Shown piece after piece: positions 43,246 to 64,000 of a stretch of 64,000 nucleotides of DNA; position 1 is the first letter of the stretch, and each line of letters opens with the position of its first letter. A program made the translations under genes and the position numbers. The notes beneath the pieces were generated by a model. That model did not search any database. It worked only from the letters and a program-made list of their open reading frames with translations, and was not told where the DNA came from. This stretch comes from Odontesthes bonariensis (taxonomy: Eukaryota > Chordata > Actinopteri > Atheriniformes > Atherinopsidae): positions 2,844,470 through 2,908,469 of the forward strand of contig NC_134526.1 of NCBI RefSeq assembly GCF_027942865.1, given 5' to 3'.

Positions 43246-44270
43246 GGGTTTATGTTCATGTTGGAACATGTTTCAGTGAATCTCTGCAGCTGTTACCATG
43301 GAAACATCTGCAGATATTCACTTTAAAGCTGCTCAGAACTGATCTAACTCTGGTTCTGCCTCAGATTCTGGGTTTATGTTCATGTTGGAACATGTTTCAG
43401 TGAATCTCTGCAGCTGTTACCATGGAAACATCTGCAGATATTCACTTTAAAGTTGCTCAGAACTGAACTAACTCTGGTTCTGCCTCAGATTCTGGGTTTA
43501 TGTTCATGTTGGAACATGTTTCAGTGAATCTCTGCAGCTGTTACCATGGAAACATCTGCAGATATTCACTTTAAAGCTGCTCAGAACTGAACTAACTCTG
43601 GTTCTGCCTCAGATTCTGGGTTTATGTTCATGTTGGAACATGTTTCAGTGAATCTCTGCAGCTGTTACCATGGAAACATCTGCAGATATTCACTTTAAAG
43701 CTGCTCAGAACTGATCTAACTCTGGTTCTGCCTCAGATTCTGGGTTTATGTTCATGTTGGAACATGTTTCAGTGAATCTCTGCAGCTGTTACCATGGAAA
43801 CATCTGCAGATATTCACTTTAAAGTTGCTCAGAACTGAACTAACTCTGGTTCTGCCTCAGATTCTGGGTTTATGTTCATGTTGGAACATGTTTCAGTGAA
43901 TCTCTGCAGCTGTTACCATGGAAACATCTGCAGATATTCACCTTAAAGCTGCTCAGAACTGAACTAACTCTGATTCTGCCTCAGATTCTGGGTTTATGTT
44001 CATGTTGGAACATGTTTCAGTGAATCTCTGGAGCTGTTACCATGGAAACATCTGCAGATATTCACTTTAAAGCTGCTCAGAACTGAACTAACTCTGGTTC
44101 TGCCTCAGATTCTGGGTTTATGTTCATGTTGGAACATGTTTCAGTGAATCTCTGGAGCTGTTACCATGGAAACATCTGCAGATATTCACTTTAAAGCTGC
44201 TCAGAACTGAACTAACTCTGGTTCTGACTCAGATTCTGGGTTTATGTTCATGTTGGAACATGTTAATCAC
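43246..44270. repeat. 124-bp minisatellite, right part (about 8 copies)
   Basis: Continuation of the array at 41528 after the transposon. Units keep the 124-base period with a few shared variants (AAAGTTGC, CTGATCTAAC, CTCTGGAGC). The variants CTGATCTAAC and AAAGTTGC alternate in a two-unit pattern near 43325-43830, suggesting two units were copied together. Confidence 0.9.
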
Positions 44271-44639
44271 TGCAGCTGCTTCCTGCTTTTATATAAAATA
44301 TAAAGAAATGAGGCTGATCAGGAGTTAGAAATATCCTTCAGTGTAAAGTTATAAATAAATCAGGAAAACGATTTGAATGAATCGGTTCAGACGTTTCATC
44401 AGAAATAATCAGACGGCTGAGGAATATTATCCAGTGTCCATTTATTTATTTATGGTCATTCACTACTGAAACTCTAAACAATTTTTAAGAAATTCAAGTA
44501 TTTGTCGGGAACACAAGTCAAAAATAAAAAAAACAACAAAACTTTTAGCTAAAACAAAGACGGAAAACATCAGTTTAAAACATCAGTTTCATATTTAGAA
44601 GAAGAATAATAAACACATCAAGTTTCTTTTCTGAGGAGG

Positions 44640-46800
44640 AAACGATCTAACGTCTACAGAGGTTCGGCCCCGGGTCGCACCGACGGCCCGGGGCCGAGTG
44701 CGGGGGAGGGGGGACCCAACACGGGTCGTCTACTCAACAACGGCCGCTAACCTGGAGGGACCGCACTAACACGACCACGGGGGAGGAGTCCAGAAGTGGC
44801 GTTCGCTTCCAGCCTGACCTGAAAATCACACAGTTTGTGCCTCGAACCGAAAAGCAGCCGCTCAAACGGCTCGTCGAGTCGGAGCGGTTCGTGGCGTCTC
44901 CGAACCTTCGAGGACGCAGAGTGGGATTATTGCTTTCGTGGTCGTGTGGAGGTGCCCGCAGCACGCCGACCTGACGGCGGGCGCTCCCGCTCTGAACAGA
45001 TTACACATCAGCTTCCCAACGAGCCAATCAGAGTCCGTCCTGCGGCACCCCCACAGAAAGCAGCCGGTGGATCCGGCACGCCCGCCAACCCGAGGACACA
45101 AGTTAGACCAATGAGCAGCAACGTTTGTGTCATGTGACCGCAGCCAGACGACCATAAATAACCTGCGCGAGCTTCGCTTTTGGGAAACGGGGACTTCGGA
45201 CTCCAGAAGAAGAAAAACGGAAAAGCTAACTCGATCACAACAAACGAAAAGAATCTAAGAAAATGGCCTCCGAACCGATTAAATAAAACGACCACGTTCT
45301 CGCCGACGGACTCAACCATTGCACAGCATCCAAACCCAAACGCTCGCCACGGGCTAATAAATATACACATGCAGATATACAAGTCGTCTCAGCGGCGCCG
45401 AGACTCGCTGCGGCCCCGGGGAGGACCGGCTGAGGTTTCAGGGCTTTCAAAAGGTCTCGGTTCAGCAGACGGAGGGGCCCGCCATCAGGGGCCCCGCCCG
45501 CTGGAGGTTCAGGGTCAGTACAAAAAAAAACAGAGTTCCGGGATTCAGACGCTGAGAACGCCGTCTGCGGCGCCTCATAACACGGTACCGGAAGCTGGTC
45601 CAGGAGGTTCCTCCAGTGAGGCGTTTCCACGGTTACTGACCCGGTTTCTGACCCGGTTCTGCTGAACGAACGCGCCAGGACGAGACTCTGCAGCTGTGAA
45701 ACCAGCCGACCCGCATTTATTTACACCGTTTCAGCCAACTGGAACCAGCTCAGAGCTGGTTTAGAACCTTGGAACCGGGCCGGAGTCGGGTTTAAGCGGA
45801 CTCTGAGCTCCTCTTCTTCTTCACGTTCAGACTGAAACATTTCAGCTGGTCTCCGTAGCTCCGCCCTCAGACCCGGTGAGAAGCAGCTGGATCCTGAGAC
45901 GGTTCTGGTTCTGAGCCAGAAGTGGAGCCACCGAGTTGGTTAAGAACTGGTTCAGAAATGGGAACCAGCTCCGAACCAGCCAACTGAAAGCTTCCTGAGA
46001 CGATAAAAAGAGCCTCGTGGAACCGTTCTGACGGAGAGGACCGCACCGATGGTTCTTCAGGTTCTGAACACTTCAAACGTTAGTTTGGGTTATTTTTTAA
46101 AGGCTAAAACCTTCTGAAAGCAGAACTTTGAGGTTTCACAGGTGGAAATCACCTGTCAAACTACACAAAAAGCTTTTTAAGGAGCGGTGAGCCGCTCCGG
46201 GATGATGGCGAGGGATTAACGATTAACGTGAAGAAGCACCGGCGCCGGCGCTCCGCCTGAACCGAGTCCGACTCCTCTGTGGTCTTCAGCTGATGAAGAA
46301 GAGGAACCCGCCTTCGCCTCCTGGGCCTGGAGGAACCTTGAGTTCCTGGAACGTTCCTGGAACCTCGGTTGGAAACGAGCAGGATCAATACTGGAGCGTC
46401 CTCTGGCGGCTTTGTTCAGTTCATAGCCTCCGACAGCACACCTGAGCCTCAAAGGAAACGGAAACAAACGAGCAGCAGCGTCTCACCGGCGTCCTCTCCC
46501 GACCTCACGCCATCCAGAGCGGCGTGCTGAGAGACGGGAAGCGAGCGCGAGGTAAACCCAGCCGGAGGAATGACAGAGTTCAGATGTGCACGATCCCCAG
46601 CGTCCTCCCTCCGCCTTTTATTTCAGCTCGTCTTCAAAGCTTTGAGGTAAGCGAGGCCGCCGCGGGCGCACACGCTTTTAATAACTTAGGATTAGACCCG
46701 GCGGCGCTGCTGCCTCCTCGCCACACGAGGAGAATGGGGAGGGGAAAGGAAAACACTGGAAATCTGAGGAGGGTTTGAAATGGCGTCCTTCTGTCAGCAA
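44640..46800. other. GC-rich, CpG-rich block with no recognised exon
   Basis: Base composition changes sharply from the AT-rich flanks. Several open frames exist on both strands but none looks like a conserved protein. Possibilities are the last exon and 3' UTR of the nlk1 gene, a CpG island for an unseen noncoding transcript, or simply GC-rich intergenic DNA. The sequence does not decide between them. AATAAA-type signals on the minus strand occur near 44440-44456. Confidence 0.35.
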
Positions 46801-47875
46801 ACGCGGTTCAGACGACTAAAACACTGAAAGTCTCACTTCCTGTCGTCCCTTTCAAAGTAAAAGCGAGCTGCTGACAGCGGGAAGCGTCTGTGGGAGGAGA
46901 CCCCCAATCAGCTGATCGGGGAGCAGGAACACCTGCTGGTTAAAGCTGCTACATCGGTTAGGTTGCATTATAGTCGAAAACACAGTGAGCCAAGTGTCCA
47001 GATGTGGGGATAAAGTAAAGACTCGTTTGGTGAGGGATGGGCGCGAGCTCCCAGGGTTCACGCCGCCCGCCGCCTCCAGCGCTCCTTCTCAGATTGTAAC
47101 CATATTGCACGGGGCAGGAATGACTTAAAAAAAAAAAAAAAAAATCAACTAAGCATCAATTCTACCAAACAGTTCAAACCATAATTCCTGAAAGTCTCAC
47201 ACTGATGGGAAATCCAGCCGAGTACCGAATTCAGTCCTTTCCTTTCAGAGAGCAGCATTATTCTTCTTCTGTGATTCAGCACCGGAGACGCGGAGCGCCT
47301 CACGTGTTCGGGGTCGCCGAGAGGCTTCATATTCAGGGAGAAGTCGTTTTCATGAGGTGGTCTGTTGTGGTCGGGCGTGTCGTTTCCCCTCCCCTCCGGA
47401 CGAAGAGGAAGAGAAAAGAGGAGACCCAAACTCTTCGGTATTTTCAGACGCCACGGCCGATGAAACCCTCCCGTTCTGCCGCCGCTCCTCGCGTTCATCT
47501 CTCCTCCTTCCTGGACACCTTGGAGGAGTGCCACGCCGTGGACCTGCGGACGCAGAACAGGCATTAGCACGCCGCCACCGCTTACCAGCTCGGGTTAAAG
47601 CTCACACGGACATCACGCCGTTTAGACCAGAGATACTCATTGCATGGCTCGCACTCGCATAGTAGCTTATAACAATATGGTAACAATAACAATACATTTT
47701 TTTCAAATAACACACAGCGAATACTGCACAGTATTAAGTATTTTTATTAAGTTTGCTTTTTTGTAGTATGAAGTATTTTCATTAAGTATTAATTAAGGCT
47801 AAATGGTGTTTCCTAAAGGGGGAACTGTTAAACCTGGCAACGCAGCCCGCTTAAACCACCTCACACTTGCCCGTA
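46801..47875. other. Intergenic, nothing recognised apart from an A18 run
   Basis: Mixed DNA with an 18-A run at 47127-47144, which may be the poly(A) tail of a retroposed sequence on the plus strand. No upstream source gene was recognised and no target duplication was found. Confidence 0.3.
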
Positions 47876-48085
47876 GAGCAGCTAGCTCCTTTAGCCAGAG
47901 CACGCTAGCTCCTTCAGCCAGAGCACGCTAGCTCCTTTAGCCAGAGCACGCTAGCTCCTTTAGCCAGAGCACGCTAGCTCCTTCAGCCAGAGCACGCTAG
48001 CTCCTTTAGCCAGAGCACGCTAGCTCCTTTAGCCAGAGCACGCTAGCTCCTTCAGCCAGAGCACGCTAGCTCCTTTAGCCAGCGC
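47876..48085. repeat. 23-bp minisatellite, about 9 copies
   Basis: The unit is AGCTCCTTTAGCCAGAGCACGCT, given here as AGCTCCTTTAGCCAGAG plus CACGCT, with a T/C variant (CTTTAG or CTTCAG). T and C types recur in a regular order, suggesting a three-unit higher-order pattern. Confidence 0.9.
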
Positions 48086-49185
48086 GAGCTGCAGGCACCA
48101 TGGATCAGTTTTTAATTTAAAAAGGGCAAAAACCAGCACAGAAACCATGCTCATCCTGAATGTCTCACTATGATTACAACAACAAACTACAAATACAACA
48201 TGAAGAAAGTCGAGGACATGCACGCCAGCTTCTGCTCATCCCAGTATTAAGGTACATGTGGTCTTAATTGAAAATGTATTGGCTGTGTTGCTTCTTTTTC
48301 TGTGGGATGTTTTATATGTAGAAATGCATATTTGCAAAAGGGGACTTTAGTATGTTGTGGTAAAAGTGGCTCTTCCCTTGATTTTGCTGCCAATGTGGCT
48401 CTGGTGAAATAAATAGTGAGAATCACTGATCTAGACCTTTACACCCGCACGCAAAAGACGACAAAACGGCCAATAAACAGATAAAAATGTGTAAAATCTC
48501 TGTTATTGGTGTTATAATTTATTTATAAAAGGGTGAAAACACACTTTATTATTATTATGATGATAATAAAACGTGTCTTCATATGCAGCGTTAAAGTTAG
48601 ATGAAAGTATGTTGCTGCTTTACAGAAATCTCATCACATTATGCGCTCTGTATTCATCTGATGTCCTCATTTTATCATCATTATCAGAACGTAAAGCTCA
48701 GATTTTTTACTTATTATTAAAATATACTAAACTGAGCGGATTATGAAAATATAAACCAACACACGATAAGTAAAGTTTTAAAAAGTTTTGGCCCAAAAAC
48801 AGTTTGAGGCCAGTTCAGAACTGCCTGGTTCAGGTTGGAACCGGTTTGATCCGGCCTCGGAACACATGTGACACTCTTGGCTCAAAGCCAAACCAATTGG
48901 GGAGCAGTATTGGGTGTGACACCGCTGTTGCCGGGCAGAATTTTGAGTGAATAAAAGCCTGTAAAAGACTGAGTCTTTTCCCGGAAAGGATTCTGGTTTG
49001 CTTCTTTTCTCCTGAATAAACTGCATTGGATCTTTGAGCATTAGCAGTTAGCAGCAGTTAAAGTGTAAAACAGAGGCTAACTTACTGCACTTACTCTAGC
49101 ACGAGTTCTGCTCTTAGCTGCTTGGTTTTGGAAGGAAATGCACTTATGATTTCTTGTGACCTGAAGTTCTTTTGCCTACCGATGT
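48086..49185. other. Intergenic, possible old retroelement sequence
   Basis: No gene recognised. Around 48790-49030 the sequence has features seen in LTRs or short retroposons (two AATAAA-like signals, 'gaataaaagcc' and 'gaataaactgc'), but no paired repeat or boundary was found, so no call is made. Confidence 0.25.
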
Positions 49186-49189
49186 GGAA

Positions 49190-49255
49190 CACACTTATTG
49201 TAAGTCTCTTTGGATAAAAGCGTCTGTAAAATGACTGTAATGTAATGTAGCTGAT
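49190..49255 (+). mobile_element. SINE-like 3' tail
   Basis: 'tgtaagtctctttggataaa' followed by 'agcgtctgtaaaatgactgt' and 'aatgtaatgta' is a very common fish short-element 3' tail. The body of the element upstream was not recognised, nor a tRNA-like head. Confidence 0.5.
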
Positions 49256-50050
49256 GCTCCAACATCAGACAGCTGAAGGTTACGTCAACGTTCTCTTTAA
49301 GCACGAAGATTTCGTGGAATGTGGTCCAAATGGATCGAGTTCTTCCCCACATGGAGACTGGACTTGTTTTGATAAAACCTCTGGATATATATCTATTAAT
49401 GAGGAGATAAAAGGGGGAATGACCTTCTTCTGTTGTTCTACTCCGTGAGGAAAACGCTTGGTTTGAAGCATCTTTGGACCCGTTACTTCGTAAAAGACTC
49501 ATTTTTTCGCTTCCTTTTCGTGTCGCCCGGTGAAATGTTGAACCATTTCCACATCAGGACAGAAGAAGCTCAGCATGTCAATAAAGACTGATGAAGACTT
49601 GTGATTTGATGAACCTGGAAGTATTTAATCTGAATGTTTTAATACTCAGCTGGAATTAAAACAAAGAGATTCAGATTCATTTGGGTATTTCTGAGCCTCA
49701 TATTTCTCACTGTTAGAGTATAAAATGCATGTTTCACAGAAAAAGACCATCTTTCATCGCTGCTGCTGCATCATCTGAGCAGGAAAACCTCACCGACTTA
49801 TTAGATTTACCCCAAAAACCTGCAGGATGGGAGAATAACTCAAACTTGTGGAGTTATTCAAGTTTCTGCTGAAATAAACGTCTTAAAATCAACTTATACA
49901 ACGATAAAAGAAGTGTTTCAAACCAATTAAAACCAAAAAAAAAGAACCTTTAAACATCACCAGCCATCGATTGGAACATTTTTCCCGCTCGTTTCTCTAG
50001 ATGTTCAGATATCAACCGGTTTTTAAGTGAAACTGAAGGGAAATGGTCAC

Positions 50051-63932
<13,882 letters not shown>

Positions 63933-64000
63933 CCTTCCGCCGCCGAACCCAGAAACAGTCCACTTTAATCTGGGCGGCACCGAGCTGCACCGAGCGGCAC

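Noticed and set aside
45008-45665. Open frames of 124-161 codons in the GC-rich block
   Set aside because: They overlap on both strands, have no recognisable domain, and GC-rich DNA has few stops. Not reported as genes.

Overview
The window looks like nuclear DNA of a ray-finned (teleost) fish. It has spliced vertebrate genes with GT-AG introns, a fish-type NLR immune receptor (FISNA-NACHT-LRR-B30.2), fish L2- and RTE-type LINEs, many short DNA transposons with clean target-site duplications, and an unusual load of minisatellites. No bacterial or viral genes were seen.

Layout. (1) About 0.46-24.1 kb, + strand: one NLRC3-like NLR gene. It has a tandemly duplicated 5' leader region, ten coding exons from ATG 5604 to TGA 19644 that join into one 1120-residue frame, and a 3' UTR carrying an apparently intact L2 LINE before a poly(A) signal at 24115. 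Its introns hold a 35-bp minisatellite, a decayed minus-strand LINE and copies of an unnamed dispersed repeat. (2) 24.3-28.7 kb: two RTE-like LINE fragments, then a candidate two-exon gene for a small type I membrane protein whose intron holds a Harbinger-like MITE. (3) 28.8-39.5 kb, - strand: tlcd3b (fam57b), six coding exons, 286 residues, complete. One of its introns is filled by a 55-bp minisatellite derived from a LINE and by a 1.1-kb polypurine tract. (4) 39.5-50 kb: gene-poor DNA with nested transposons, a 124-bp minisatellite split by a transposon with a 9-bp target duplication, a GC-rich block with no recognised exon, and a 23-bp minisatellite. (5) 50.05-63.93 kb, - strand: an NLK (Nemo-like kinase) gene, probably nlk1. 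Ten coding exons are assembled from the start codon through the kinase domain to near the C terminus; the short last exon expected from the family was not found.

The three main genes do not form a pathway. The NLR is a cytosolic innate sensor, TLCD3B is a TLC-domain membrane protein of ceramide metabolism, and NLK is a Ser/Thr kinase acting on Wnt and other signalling. The window's most distinctive property is the density of tandem repeats and nested mobile elements in the introns. Some alter genes directly: a 23-Ser run inside the NLR B30.2 domain, (Glu-Pro)n runs in two duplicated NLR exons, and two extra copies of an nlk1 splice donor.

Limits: exon calls rest on reading frames, splice-site consensus and family knowledge. 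No alignment or transcript data were available. Boundaries of repeats without clear target duplications are approximate.
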